From positions 2,108,001-2,172,000 of the forward strand of contig CAXXJM010000001.1 of assembly GCA_963666475.2 (NCBI GenBank): a DNA stretch of 64,000 nucleotides. Direction: 5' to 3'. The notes under the pieces were generated by a model, which was given only the letters and a program-made list of their open reading frames with translations, ran no database searches and had not been told where the DNA came from. A program made the position numbers and the translations under genes. Origin of the DNA: JBFHIZ01 sp963666475 (GTDB taxonomy: Bacteria; Bacillota; Clostridia; Lachnospirales; Lachnospiraceae). Positions 40,082-49,354 of the stretch are shown here, piece by piece. Position 1 is the first letter of the stretch. Every line of letters starts with the position of its first letter.

Positions 40082-41367
40082 TAGGTGAAAATTTTTTCCT
40101 TGCACTCAATAGTATCCGAGCAAATTTGAGCAGAGCTTTTTTGACGATGTTAGGAATCATTATTGGAATCGCATCGGTTATTGCAATCATGACTGTAGGA
40201 AATTCCTTGAATCAGTCAGTCGCTTCTCAAATGCAAGGGATGGGAGCAAGTGATGTAACGATTATGTTACAGCAAAAAAGCGAAGAAGAACAAGAAAATG
40301 ACTATGGTATGTTCTTTACAGAGGGACCGACAACAGAGTCTGTGAGAGATTCGGATTATATTACAGAAGAAATGATCTCGGATGTAAAAGAACGATATGC
40401 GGACAAAATTGCTGGGGTTTCACTTACTAACAGTTTGGGAAGTGGACAGGCAACAATTGGAAAACAATACGCAAATGTATCCGTTTCGGGAGTCAATGAA
40501 GATGCTTATTCAGGAGAGGACTTGACGATTTTGGCAGGTCGAGAGTTTTTGCCAATTGATTATGAAGAAGGAAAGCTGGTAACGATTGTATCTGATCGTT
40601 ATATTGAAAACCTATACGATGGAGATATGGCAGCAGCAATTGGACATGAAGCCAAGATTACGATTGGATCGTCACTATATACATTTACGATCATCGGTGT
40701 TTATGAATATGAAACGGATGGAATGATGATTTCCATGGCATCCGATCAGGATACTCTCACTAGTATGTATCTTCCATTTTTGGCAGTGAAGAACCAGCTG
40801 CATGATAACAGAGGCTATTCATACTTCACGTTACAGACGGCAGCAGATGTCGATATCCCATCATTTATGGACGAAATTGAAACATATATGAATGCTGTAT
40901 ATTATTATTCAAATGATAGTTATGAAATCTCAACGATGAGTATGGAGAGTTTGTTATCTACCATGACAGACATGTTGGGCAACATCCAGCTTGCTATATC
41001 AATTATCGCAGGAATTTCACTCTTAGTTGGTGGAATAGGCGTTATGAATATTATGTTGGTTTCCATTACAGAGCGGACAAGGGAAATCGGAACAAGAAAA
41101 GCGCTAGGGGCAAAAAACAGTTCGATTCGATTTCAGTTTATTATGGAATCCGTTGTTCTTTGCTCCATTGGAGGAATCATTGGAATTGTCTTAGGGGTTG
41201 CGTTGGGATCCTTTGGGGCAAGTTTATTAGACTTCCCGGCTAGTGCATCCACTAGCAGTATTTTAATCGCGTTTGGATTTTCTGCGGCTATTGGTGTATT
41301 TTTTGGATTTTATCCAGCCAACAGAGCAGCACAGATGAATCCAATCGATGCACTCAGATATGAATAA
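40075..41367 (+). CDS. MacB-type ABC transporter permease
   Basis: The 430-residue protein has the MacB/FtsX layout: a first helix near 20-45 (FLTMLGIIIGIASVIAIMTVG), an outer domain of about 240 residues, and three helices at the C-terminal end. SITERTREIGTRKALGAKN is the coupling helix typical of the family, and PANRAAQMNPIDALRYE is the usual end. With the adaptor and ATPase genes it forms a tripartite exporter for peptides or antimicrobials; in Gram-positive bacteria no outer channel is needed. Cargo unknown. Confidence 0.94.
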   Translation: MLIGENFFLALNSIRANLSRAFLTMLGIIIGIASVIAIMTVGNSLNQSVASQMQGMGASDVTIMLQQKSEEEQENDYGMFFTEGPTTESVRDSDYITEEMISDVKERYADKIAGVSLTNSLGSGQATIGKQYANVSVSGVNEDAYSGEDLTILAGREFLPIDYEEGKLVTIVSDRYIENLYDGDMAAAIGHEAKITIGSSLYTFTIIGVYEYETDGMMISMASDQDTLTSMYLPFLAVKNQLHDNRGYSYFTLQTAADVDIPSFMDEIETYMNAVYYYSNDSYEISTMSMESLLSTMTDMLGNIQLAISIIAGISLLVGGIGVMNIMLVSITERTREIGTRKALGAKNSSIRFQFIMESVVLCSIGGIIGIVLGVALGSFGASLLDFPASASTSSILIAFGFSAAIGVFFGFYPANRAAQMNPIDALRYE

Positions 41368-41380
41368 CAATTGAAAAGTA

Positions 41381-41421
41381 ATAAAACGACCTCGTAGACT
41401 AATGATACGAGGTCGTTTTAT
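41381..41421 (+). terminator. Shared convergent terminator, overlapping the iron ATPase gene
   Basis: ATAAAACGACCTCGTA and TACGAGGTCGTTTTAT are 16-bp perfect arms over nine loop bases. One arm lies inside the last codons of the minus-strand ATPase gene, whose stop is in the loop. Confidence 0.92.
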
Positions 41422-42211
41422 TGTGATGGCGCCCGATTGGAATAATATAGGGAGAATTGGATACTGGATCGGTAGAAATCACGCATTTCATATCAAATAC
41501 TTTTTCGATTAACGAAGGTGACAGAATTTGCTTTGGATTACCAGAAGCGACAATGTTTCCTTCGGAGACTGCAAAAATGTGATCAGCATAGCGCACCGAT
41601 AAATTGATATCATGAAGAACCATGACAATGGTAGTCTGGTATTCACGATTGATGTCTGTGAGCATATCCAGAATTTCTACCTGATGAGCTATGTCTAGAT
41701 ACGTAGTTGGTTCGTCTAATAACAAAATATCGGTTCTTTGGGCTAGTGCCATCGCAATCCAAACACGTTGACGTTGCCCGCCGGACAATTCATTTACATA
41801 GCGATTTGACAATTCAGAGAGGCCCATTCGATGCATTGCATCTTCAATACAACGAAAATCTTCTTTGTTTAGACCTTTGAATAGGCTTTGGTGAGGAAAT
41901 CTCCCTCTGGATATTAGTTCAGAAACGGTAATCCCTTCGGGGATAACAGGGGTCTGTGGAAGAATACCAAGTACCCGTGATAGTTCTTTTGGTTGCATTT
42001 TATGAACGTTTTTATTTCCAAGCATGACGTGACCATTCATTGGTTTGATTAATCTTGACATCGTTTTAAGTAAAGTGGTTTTTCCACATGCATTTGCGCC
42101 AATGATTACACTTATTTTTCCTTTTGGAATGGAAAGATGAATGTGTTCTAATATTTTTTTTTGATCATAACCAGATGAAATGTCAATTAGTTCGAAAGGT
42201 GTTTGGGTCAT
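41399..42211 (-). CDS. Iron-siderophore ABC transporter ATP-binding protein
   Basis: The 270-residue ATPase is of the FecE/FepC/FhuC group: Walker A GANACGKTT near 38-46, signature ELSGGQRQRVWIAMALAQ, Walker B ILLLDEPTTYLDIAHQ and switch His in VLHDINLS. It powers import of a ferric siderophore or heme-like substrate through the two permeases encoded upstream; its start shares a base with the permease stop. The last residues (GRHHNKTTSYH) are encoded by the arm of the shared terminator hairpin. Confidence 0.95.
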   Translation of the reverse strand: MTQTPFELIDISSGYDQKKILEHIHLSIPKGKISVIIGANACGKTTLLKTMSRLIKPMNGHVMLGNKNVHKMQPKELSRVLGILPQTPVIPEGITVSELISRGRFPHQSLFKGLNKEDFRCIEDAMHRMGLSELSNRYVNELSGGQRQRVWIAMALAQRTDILLLDEPTTYLDIAHQVEILDMLTDINREYQTTIVMVLHDINLSVRYADHIFAVSEGNIVASGNPKQILSPSLIEKVFDMKCVISTDPVSNSPYIIPIGRHHNKTTSYH

Positions 42212-43248
42212 CAGAAACCTCCATTTTTATTTATTTTTATTATTAGAAACAAGAGATATGGTGCACCTAAAATACCTGTTATTACTCCTACTGGATATGC
42301 TGTAGAAAGCATATGCTGGGCAATTAGATCAGAACCGGAAACCAATAGAACACCAATGATGCCAGCTGATAAAATTGTAAAGTTGTTTTTTCCGAATATA
42401 CGGAGTGCAATTGGTCCAGCTAAAAAAGATACAAATGCAATTGGGCCAGTAACTGAAGTAGTAAAAGCAATTAGTAATACCGAAAGTAGAAGAATGAGAA
42501 GTCGAATACGCGAAGTAGCAATTCCAAGAGAAAATGCAGATTCTTCACCCAACTCAAGTATATTTAGGTGTTTATTCAATAGAAATAAACCGACGCACGA
42601 AAATAAACAAATAGCAAATAGAACATATAGGTCATTCATTTGTATGGCATTTAAATCTCCGCTGAGCCAACGCATAGCAGCAGCCACATCATATTGATTT
42701 GCTTTTAGCAACACATAGGAGGAAGCCGCACGAATCATAGATTGTAAACCGATTCCAATCAAGATGAGACGTCCTCCTGAAAAAGAGTCTTTTTTTCCAC
42801 GGGAAAAGAAATAAATAACTAATGAAATAAGGACTCCAAAAGCAACGGAAGCAACTGAAACCATAGGACCTGACATGTTAAGTATAAGTATGCAAAATAT
42901 GGCCGCAAAACTAGTCGATGATGTGACTCCAATAACATCGGGACTGGCAAGAGGATTACGAAGCATCGTTTGGAACGCACCTCCAGCCATTCCAAAAGAG
43001 AAACCAGAAAGGATTGCGGCTAACATTCTTGGCAGGCGAAGCTTACGGATTGCAAATGTTGCACCTGAAATACTTTCACCATGTAGAACTCGCAGAATAA
43101 TATCAGCTGAATATTTTGTGTTTCCTAAATGCAGTAAAAGAAAGCATAGGGAAATGCCTATTAGTAAGCAAATAAATGCAAGAAGCAGCCACTTTCTTTT
43201 TCTTAGATGAAATTGTATTTCTAGAGAAATGGAATCTGTTGTTTTCAT
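42211..43248 (-). CDS. Iron-siderophore ABC transporter permease (FecCD family)
   Basis: The 345-residue permease has about nine to ten helices and the FecCD features RLPRMLAAILSGFSFGMAGG, MLRNPLASPDVIGVTS and, near the end, TSVTGPIAFVSFLAGPIALRIFG. It forms a heterodimer with the permease encoded just upstream, whose gene overlaps its start by four bases (ATGA). Confidence 0.95.
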   Translation of the reverse strand: MKTTDSISLEIQFHLRKRKWLLLAFICLLIGISLCFLLLHLGNTKYSADIILRVLHGESISGATFAIRKLRLPRMLAAILSGFSFGMAGGAFQTMLRNPLASPDVIGVTSSTSFAAIFCILILNMSGPMVSVASVAFGVLISLVIYFFSRGKKDSFSGGRLILIGIGLQSMIRAASSYVLLKANQYDVAAAMRWLSGDLNAIQMNDLYVLFAICLFSCVGLFLLNKHLNILELGEESAFSLGIATSRIRLLILLLSVLLIAFTTSVTGPIAFVSFLAGPIALRIFGKNNFTILSAGIIGVLLVSGSDLIAQHMLSTAYPVGVITGILGAPYLLFLIIKINKNGGF

Positions 43249-44243
43249 AAAGTACCTACCTTTGACTTTCGGGCAATATAGATTAATATTGGGGCTCCAA
43301 GGAAAGCCGTCACAATGCCCGACTCTAATTCACCGGGTCTACCGATTACACGTCCTACAACATCAGCGCCTGTTAGGAGAATGGAACCGCCAATTGCAGA
43401 TAAAGGAATAAAATAGCGCATATCTGTACCAGATAAGTTTCGAATAATATGGGGGACCATTAAACCTACAAATCCAATTGGGCCGGCTATGGCAGTAATT
43501 GTTCCACAAAGGAGAACACCACAACTGGCTCCAAGAAGGCGAATTTGCTCTGTGGGGATTCCTAAACTTGTGGCAGCTTCATCGCCAAGTGCCATAATAT
43601 TTAAATATGGTGCGAGAAAAATGGATAAAATTAGGCCGATTAGTAGTAGTGGCAGAATTGAAAAAATCTGCTCCCAGTTAGCACCACCAGTACTTCCTAC
43701 TTGCCAAAATCGATAGGTGTTCATTACTTCTGTTCGTGGTAAAATTATTGCGGAGACAAGTGATGATAAGGCAGCGCTTACTGCTGCACCGGATAAGGCT
43801 AGCTTAATAGGGGTTGTTCCGCTTGGTCCAAGAGAACCAACAGAATAGACTAAAATAGCAGTCAGTGCGGACCCAATAATCGCATAAATTATAAATTGAT
43901 TTGCAGTGTGAATGTGAAACCACGTAATACCGACAACAACAAATAGAGATGCACCGGTATTGACACCTAGTATGCTGGGATCTGCAATGGGATTTCTGGT
44001 AATAGCCTGCATGACAGCCCCCGATATAGAAAGGGCTGCACCTGCAAGCATTGAAAAGATCGTTCTTGGAATTCGTTCTTGAATAATTAGAGTTGCAAAA
44101 GTAATTTCGGATTGATTAGTTAATAACGTGGTAAAATCAGAAATCGATAGTCTTTTTGCGCCGAATAAAATTGATGCAAGAAAGGCGAGAACAAGTAATA
44201 AAATTAATAATAAGAAAGAAGGCAATTTGTTTTGCTTATTCAT
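43245..44243 (-). CDS. Iron-siderophore ABC transporter permease (FecCD family)
   Basis: The 332-residue permease has the same layout as its neighbour: RIPRTIFSMLAGAALSISGAV..., TRNPIADPSILGVNTGASLF, and AIAGPIGFVGLMVPHIIRNLSG before the last helices. GxxGPIxFVGLxVPHxxR is the classic FecCD signature and is better kept here than in the partner. The start overlaps the binding-protein gene by eight bases. Confidence 0.95.
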   Translation of the reverse strand: MNKQNKLPSFLLLILLLVLAFLASILFGAKRLSISDFTTLLTNQSEITFATLIIQERIPRTIFSMLAGAALSISGAVMQAITRNPIADPSILGVNTGASLFVVVGITWFHIHTANQFIIYAIIGSALTAILVYSVGSLGPSGTTPIKLALSGAAVSAALSSLVSAIILPRTEVMNTYRFWQVGSTGGANWEQIFSILPLLLIGLILSIFLAPYLNIMALGDEAATSLGIPTEQIRLLGASCGVLLCGTITAIAGPIGFVGLMVPHIIRNLSGTDMRYFIPLSAIGGSILLTGADVVGRVIGRPGELESGIVTAFLGAPILIYIARKSKVGTL

Positions 44244-45306
44244 TGATTTTGTTGAACGCTCCTTCGATAATGCTTAAATATTCATCAAGAGTTGCTGGTA
44301 TTGAGAGGGCGCTTGGGGTTGCAGCAGCGGCAAGAGGGGTACCATCAGTAATGAGAGCGACTGCTCCGTTTTGAATCGCTGGAACCGTGCTTAATAATGC
44401 GTCATTTTGCATTGCATTCAGCAAGGAATCTTCTCCATATGCGATGATTACATCAACATCGTTCAATATTTCAGCGTTTTCAGAGCTGATCATCACTGCA
44501 AAACCAGTGTTTTCTTCTGAAAGAGTAAGAATGTTATCGGAGAATGAAAATCCTAAATCTGTTAGAAAAGCAGCTCTTGGATCAACCGGTAAATAAATAT
44601 AAAAAGAGCTTAAATCTGTTGGAGAAAAGTAACAAAAAGCGGCTGTTTTTCCTTGCAGCGATGGGTAAAGAGTAACTCTATCCTGAATGTAAGTTTCGAG
44701 TTTGGAGACAAGTTCAATACCTTCGGCTTCCATTCCCATTCCTTTTGCATCGAATAGAATTTGCTCTCTCCATAAAGTTTCCCATGCAGAAGTAGGGTAT
44801 GCAACAACTGGTGCAATCTCACTGAGCAACGCATATTCCTCATCGGTAATTCCGGAATATGCAGCGAGAATGATATCTGGATTTGCATCACTGATAGCTT
44901 CAAAATCCAGTCCATTTGTATCGCGGAATAGGTTTGGAGATTCTTCGCCAAGTGCAGAAAATGCGGCAGCAGTCCAAGGAAGCATTCCACTTCCATCGGT
45001 AACGCCATAGTTGGCCTCTGAAATTCCGACAGGAAGTATGCCCAGTGCAAGAGGAACATCGTGATTTCCCCATGAAATGGTTACAATACGTTCTGGCTTT
45101 TCGGAAATAATTGTTTCACCAAAAGCATGTGAAATGGTAATCGGATAGTCAGAAAGTTCTTGATCTGTTGCTTCTTCAAGAGTGGTTTCTGCTGCAGAAA
45201 GATTTGTATTGTCTGTCGTAATTATGTCTTCAGCTGAAGAGCCACAGCCGAATAGTGATAGAGAGATACTAAATAAAAGTGTGATTAAAATAAATGATTG
45301 TTTCAT
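44236..45306 (-). CDS. Iron-siderophore ABC transporter substrate-binding lipoprotein
   Basis: The 356-residue protein has a lipobox (SLFGC, C21) and a type III binding fold: DYPITISHAFGETIISEKPERIVTIS, LPVGISEANYG, FEAISDANPDIILAAYSGIT, FSPTDLSSFYIYLP and the closing segment IPATLDEYLSIIEGAF. This is the FecB/FepB family, which binds ferric siderophores. It heads a four-gene operon with overlapping genes behind a promoter carrying an iron-box-like palindrome. Confidence 0.94.
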   Translation of the reverse strand: MKQSFILITLLFSISLSLFGCGSSAEDIITTDNTNLSAAETTLEEATDQELSDYPITISHAFGETIISEKPERIVTISWGNHDVPLALGILPVGISEANYGVTDGSGMLPWTAAAFSALGEESPNLFRDTNGLDFEAISDANPDIILAAYSGITDEEYALLSEIAPVVAYPTSAWETLWREQILFDAKGMGMEAEGIELVSKLETYIQDRVTLYPSLQGKTAAFCYFSPTDLSSFYIYLPVDPRAAFLTDLGFSFSDNILTLSEENTGFAVMISSENAEILNDVDVIIAYGEDSLLNAMQNDALLSTVPAIQNGAVALITDGTPLAAAATPSALSIPATLDEYLSIIEGAFNKINE

Positions 45307-45331
45307 AACAACCCTCCTTTAAATTTCTTTG

Positions 45332-45383
45332 GTTAGCTTTTGCTAACTTGTGTAATATACAACATACATTTCATACTTGTCAA
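45332..45383 (-). promoter_or_regulatory. Promoter with DtxR/IdeR-like palindrome for the iron operon
   Basis: On the minus strand TTGACA (45378-45383) and TATATT (45354-45359) are 18 bases apart. GTTAGC-TTTT-GCTAAC (45332-45347) is a perfect palindrome around the expected transcript start, close to the TTAG...CTAA core of DtxR/IdeR operators. It fits iron-dependent repression. Confidence 0.75.
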
Positions 45384-45397
45384 GTAGGAATTTGTAT

Positions 45398-45433
45398 AAA
45401 AAAGACTATCCATAAAATCTGGATAGTCTTTTT
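45398..45433 (-). terminator. Terminator downstream of murG
   Basis: AAAGACTATCC and GGATAGTCTTT form the stem, with A and T runs on both sides, so it can act on the minus strand after murG. Confidence 0.85.
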
Positions 45434-45464
45434 GAATCTATTTATTTATGTAATAAAAGAATTC

Positions 45465-46523
45465 TTAGAATTTTTTTATTAATTCAAGAATGACATTTGC
45501 AGCATCACTAGTTTTGTTTGATGTCATATTTGCCACGTATGTTTCCTGATTTTGTAATACTTCGTCAATTTCGGAAATTAGTTTGGTAGTACTTAGATCC
45601 TTTTCAAAAATCACTTTGCTAAAACCTTGTTTTTCAAAAGAAGCAGCATTTAAAAGTTGATCGCCTCTCGATACCTCTGCTGGAAGAGGTATTAGAATGT
45701 TAGGTTTTTTGAGTGCCAAGAGTTCACATATTGAGTTTGCACCTGCACGAGAAACAACTAGATCTGCTAGAGCAAAGAGGTCTTTTAATTCCTCTTTTAC
45801 ATACTCAAATTGTATATACCCATCAACTTGAAGTAATGACGAATCCACTTTTCCTTTTCCACATAAATGAATGATTTGATATTTCATAAGTAACTCTGGA
45901 AGCGCATTTCGAATAGACTGATTCACAGCCTGTGCCCCTAAACTTCCACCGGTGACCATGAGAACGGGAAGATCCTTTGAAAATCCACAAAAAGACCTGC
46001 CAGACTCAGCATTACCTTTTGTAAGCTCATCACGTATTGGTGAACCTGTTAGTACAGCCTTCTCTTTTGGCAGATAGGCCATTGTTTCAGGGAAATTACA
46101 ACACACCTTACTTGCAACGGGGATACATAGCTTGTTTGCTAGACCGGGAGTCATATCGGATTCGTGAATAATGCATGGAATTTTTAAGCTGTGTGCAGCT
46201 CTGACCACAGGAACAGAAACAAATCCACCTTTCGAAAAGACGACATCTGGGTGAATTTCTTTCAGTATTTTTTTTGCTTCAACAAATCCTTTGATGACAC
46301 GAAATGGATCGGAAAAGTTTTTTAAAGAAAAATATCTACGGAATTTTCCGGTTGGAATTCCATAATATGGAATTTTATAATCAGAAATCAGTTTGCATTC
46401 AATGCCTTCATAGGACCCAATGTATGTGATATCATATTGGTTCTCTTGTAACTGAGGAAGAAGTGCAATATTTGGAGTAACATGTCCGGCAGTACCGCCG
46501 CCGGTCAAAACTATTTTTTTCAT
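45465..46523 (-). CDS. murG: UDP-N-acetylglucosamine--lipid I GlcNAc transferase
   Basis: The 352-residue enzyme makes lipid II from lipid I at the inner face of the membrane for peptidoglycan synthesis. The N-terminal GGGTAGHVTPN, VFSKGGFVSVPVV, IHESDMTPGLANK and the GT28 donor site SRAGANSICELLALKKPNILIPLP are all present. It is monocistronic here, away from the dcw cluster. The start is the usual MKKIVLTGGGT. Confidence 0.96.
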   Translation of the reverse strand: MKKIVLTGGGTAGHVTPNIALLPQLQENQYDITYIGSYEGIECKLISDYKIPYYGIPTGKFRRYFSLKNFSDPFRVIKGFVEAKKILKEIHPDVVFSKGGFVSVPVVRAAHSLKIPCIIHESDMTPGLANKLCIPVASKVCCNFPETMAYLPKEKAVLTGSPIRDELTKGNAESGRSFCGFSKDLPVLMVTGGSLGAQAVNQSIRNALPELLMKYQIIHLCGKGKVDSSLLQVDGYIQFEYVKEELKDLFALADLVVSRAGANSICELLALKKPNILIPLPAEVSRGDQLLNAASFEKQGFSKVIFEKDLSTTKLISEIDEVLQNQETYVANMTSNKTSDAANVILELIKKF

Positions 46524-46671
46524 TGGAATGCCTTTCTTCTTGAACTTATTTTTGTAAATTATAGCAGATTATTGGAAAAACCTCCAATTTTTTTTCTTGT
46601 ATAGACTGTGTTTAAATTCACTTGTACGTACCAGCAAAGCCTATAAAATCAACGTTTTTTCGAAAGAATGA

Positions 46672-46700
46672 TTGAATTCTTTTAGTAAATAGTTTATGAT
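46672..46700 (+). promoter_or_regulatory. Probable promoter of pgi
   Basis: TTGAAT and TATGAT are 17 bases apart, 67 bases before the start codon. Confidence 0.55.
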
Positions 46701-46766
46701 AAAAACCGTAAGAAATATTAAGAAGCAATAAATTTATAGTATGAGATATTAGGAAAGAGGGAAAAA

Positions 46767-48116
46767 ATGAGCAATAAAATTTCATTTGATTATTCAAAAG
46801 CATCTTCTTTTATCGGAGAACATGAAGTTACGATCATGGGAGATCTTGTAGAAAGTGCAAAAGAACTTTTGGTATCAAAAAAGGGAGCTGGAAATGATTT
46901 TCTTGGATGGATCGACCTTCCGGAAGATTATGATAAAGAAGAATTTGCGCGTATTAAAGCAGCAGCAGAGAAAATTAAATTAGATTCAGAAGTTCTCTTA
47001 GTAGTAGGAATTGGCGGATCATATTTAGGAGCAAGATGTGCAATTGAATTTTTGTCACATAGTTTCTACAACAATATTTCAAAAGAACAGAGAAAAACAC
47101 CTGAAATTTATTTCGTTGGAAATTCAATCAGCTCTACCTATATCAAAGACCTGATTGACGTAATTGGAGATCGTGATTTTTCAATTAATATGATTTCTAA
47201 ATCAGGAACAACAACCGAACCAGCAATCGCATTCCGTGTGTTTAAAGATCGTCTAGAGAAAAAATATGGAAAAGAAGAAGCATCAAAAAGAATCTATGCT
47301 ACAACAGATAAAGCAAGAGGATCTTTAAAAGGTCTTGCTACAAAAGAAGGATATGAGTCTTTTGTTATTCCAGATGATGTTGGAGGAAGATTCTCTGTAC
47401 TTACCGCAGTAGGTCTACTACCAATCGCTGTTAGTGGAGCAGATATTGATGCATTGATGGCAGGCGCTCAGGCTGGAAGAAAAGCGGCTTTAGAAGCACC
47501 TTTTGCAGAAAACGATGCATTAAAATATGCAGCTGTTCGTAACATTATGCTTCGCAAAGGAAAAACAACAGAAGTGATGGCGAACTATGAGCCAAGTCTT
47601 CATTTTGTATCAGAGTGGTGGAAACAACTTTATGGTGAAAGCGAAGGAAAAGATCAAAAAGGTATTTTCCCAGCAAGTGTTGACCTTACTACAGATCTTC
47701 ACTCAATGGGACAGTTCATTCAGGATGGAGCAAGAATTATGTTTGAAACAGTTCTTGACCTTGAAACATCAAGAGAAGAAATTGTTCTTACAGAAGAAGC
47801 AGAAGATCTAGATGGACTGAATTACTTAGCAGGACAAACCGTGGAATTTGTAAATCGTTCAGCAATGAACGGTACAATCCTTGCACATACAGATGGACAG
47901 GTTCCAAATCTTGTTATTGGAATTCCAGAAGCTACCGAATTCAATTTAGGACAATTATTCTATTTCTTTGAATTTGCTTGTGGCGTAAGTGGTTATGTTT
48001 TAGGGGTAAATCCTTTCAATCAGCCTGGAGTAGAAAGTTATAAGAAGAACATGTTTGCACTGCTTGGAAAACCTGGGTTTGAAGCGCAGAGAGAAGAACT
48101 TCTTAAAAGATTATAA
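46767..48116 (+). CDS. pgi: Glucose-6-phosphate isomerase
   Basis: The 449-residue enzyme interconverts glucose 6-phosphate and fructose 6-phosphate in glycolysis. The SIS-type sugar-phosphate pockets VVGIGGSYLGARCAIEFL and MISKSGTTTEPAIAFR are clear, as are GGRFSVLTAVGLLP, the catalytic Glu region FFEFACGVSGYVLGVNPFNQPG and the family length. GAAAGAGGG precedes the ATG, and a terminator follows, so it is its own unit. Confidence 0.97.
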   Translation: MSNKISFDYSKASSFIGEHEVTIMGDLVESAKELLVSKKGAGNDFLGWIDLPEDYDKEEFARIKAAAEKIKLDSEVLLVVGIGGSYLGARCAIEFLSHSFYNNISKEQRKTPEIYFVGNSISSTYIKDLIDVIGDRDFSINMISKSGTTTEPAIAFRVFKDRLEKKYGKEEASKRIYATTDKARGSLKGLATKEGYESFVIPDDVGGRFSVLTAVGLLPIAVSGADIDALMAGAQAGRKAALEAPFAENDALKYAAVRNIMLRKGKTTEVMANYEPSLHFVSEWWKQLYGESEGKDQKGIFPASVDLTTDLHSMGQFIQDGARIMFETVLDLETSREEIVLTEEAEDLDGLNYLAGQTVEFVNRSAMNGTILAHTDGQVPNLVIGIPEATEFNLGQLFYFFEFACGVSGYVLGVNPFNQPGVESYKKNMFALLGKPGFEAQREELLKRL

Positions 48117-48147
48117 ATAGTATTTGAGTAAATCAAAAAAGAGAAAA

Positions 48148-48177
48148 GAGTCTTTGTATTCAAAGATTCTTTTTTTT
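48148..48177 (+). terminator. Terminator of pgi
   Basis: GAGTCTTTG and CAAAGATTC (one wobble) close on TATT and are followed by eight T residues. Confidence 0.88.
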
Positions 48178-48260
48178 GTTGATTCCTGTTTTCGGTACTA
48201 TGAGGAAGTATCATATTTTGATATAATCAAAGCAGAAAGATCGGGAAAGGAAAGTTGTTT

Positions 48261-49229
48261 ATGAATACAGAAAAAAGAAAAATAGTAATGTTAGATCGTG
48301 ATACCATTGGAAAGGATATTAATGTATCTTTTTTAGAAAAATATGGTGAATTGAAAGAATACAATATGGGAACCTTGGAAGAAAAAAAGGAATGGGTGAA
48401 AGATGCTGAAATTATTATTTTTAATAAAACAGTAATGAATGAAGATCTTTTAGAGGATGCGAATAATCTGAAATTATTGTGTGTTACAGCAACGGGATAT
48501 GACAACATCGACTTAGATTATACAAAGAATAGAGGAATTGTTTCAACAAATGTAAAAGCCTACTCGACAGCATCGGTAGCACAACACACCATTTCCATGG
48601 CATTATATTTACTTGAAAAATTGAAGTTTTATGATGAGTATGTAAAGTCAGGAGCTTATGCAGGACAAACGGCATTTTCTCATTTTAGCGAGACATATCA
48701 AGAACTTAGTGGAAAAACCTGGGGGATCGTTGGACTTGGAAATATTGGAAGAGCAGTAGCGAAAATTGCGGAAGCTTTTGGATGTCGTGTAATTTTTTAT
48801 TCTGTTTCAGGTCATACGCAGGAATCTCCTTATCAGCAAGTAGATATGGAAATGTTGCTTCGCGAATCGGATATGATTTCTATTCATTGTCCATTGACAG
48901 AAAATAGTCGAAATCTGTTTGGAAAGGCAGAGTTTGAGAAAATGAAGAAAAGCGCGTATATCGTTAATGTTGCAAGAGGACCTATTGTGAATGAATTTGA
49001 GTTATATGATGCACTGATTGCAAATGAAATCGCAGGAGCTGCATTGGATGTACTCAAGGAAGAGCCAATGAAGAGCACGCATCCTTTGCTACAAATTCAA
49101 GATAGTAAAAAACTGTTTATTACGCCACATATGGCATGGGCAAGCATAGAATCCAGAACACGTTGCATGCAGGAGATTGGAGAAAACATCGAAGCTTTTT
49201 TAGATGGAAGAGAACGTAATCGACTATAA
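48261..49229 (+). CDS. D-2-hydroxyacid dehydrogenase
   Basis: The 322-residue NAD-dependent enzyme has the catalytic domain first, then the Rossmann part GIVGLGNIGRAVA near 150. The active-site residues are the Arg in NVARGPIVNE, a Glu downstream and the His in ITPHMAWAS. It is close to hydroxypyruvate or glycerate dehydrogenases, but the substrate cannot be told from the sequence. ATG at 48261 is chosen, with GAAAGG ten bases upstream; a TTG two codons earlier is less likely. Confidence 0.9.
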   Translation: MNTEKRKIVMLDRDTIGKDINVSFLEKYGELKEYNMGTLEEKKEWVKDAEIIIFNKTVMNEDLLEDANNLKLLCVTATGYDNIDLDYTKNRGIVSTNVKAYSTASVAQHTISMALYLLEKLKFYDEYVKSGAYAGQTAFSHFSETYQELSGKTWGIVGLGNIGRAVAKIAEAFGCRVIFYSVSGHTQESPYQQVDMEMLLRESDMISIHCPLTENSRNLFGKAEFEKMKKSAYIVNVARGPIVNEFELYDALIANEIAGAALDVLKEEPMKSTHPLLQIQDSKKLFITPHMAWASIESRTRCMQEIGENIEAFLDGRERNRL

Positions 49230-49312
49230 AAAACATCATTGTATATATTGTAGATAATTTAGAATTTTTTTAGACATATTTCGATTTCATTCATAGATTC
49301 CAATTTTTATTG

Positions 49313-49321
49313 TGGTATAAT
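49313..49321 (+). promoter_or_regulatory. Extended -10 promoter before the two-component genes
   Basis: TGGTATAAT has a perfect -10 and the TGn extension; no good -35 is visible. It lies about 20 bases before the ribosome site of the kinase gene. Confidence 0.55.
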
Positions 49322-49354
49322 AATTGTAATATTCAGAAATTAGGAGGTGTCTGT

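Noticed and set aside
46573..46600. Possible plus-strand terminator (TTGGA, TCCAA, T run) upstream of pgi
   Set aside because: The stem has only five pairs and no plus-strand gene precedes it.
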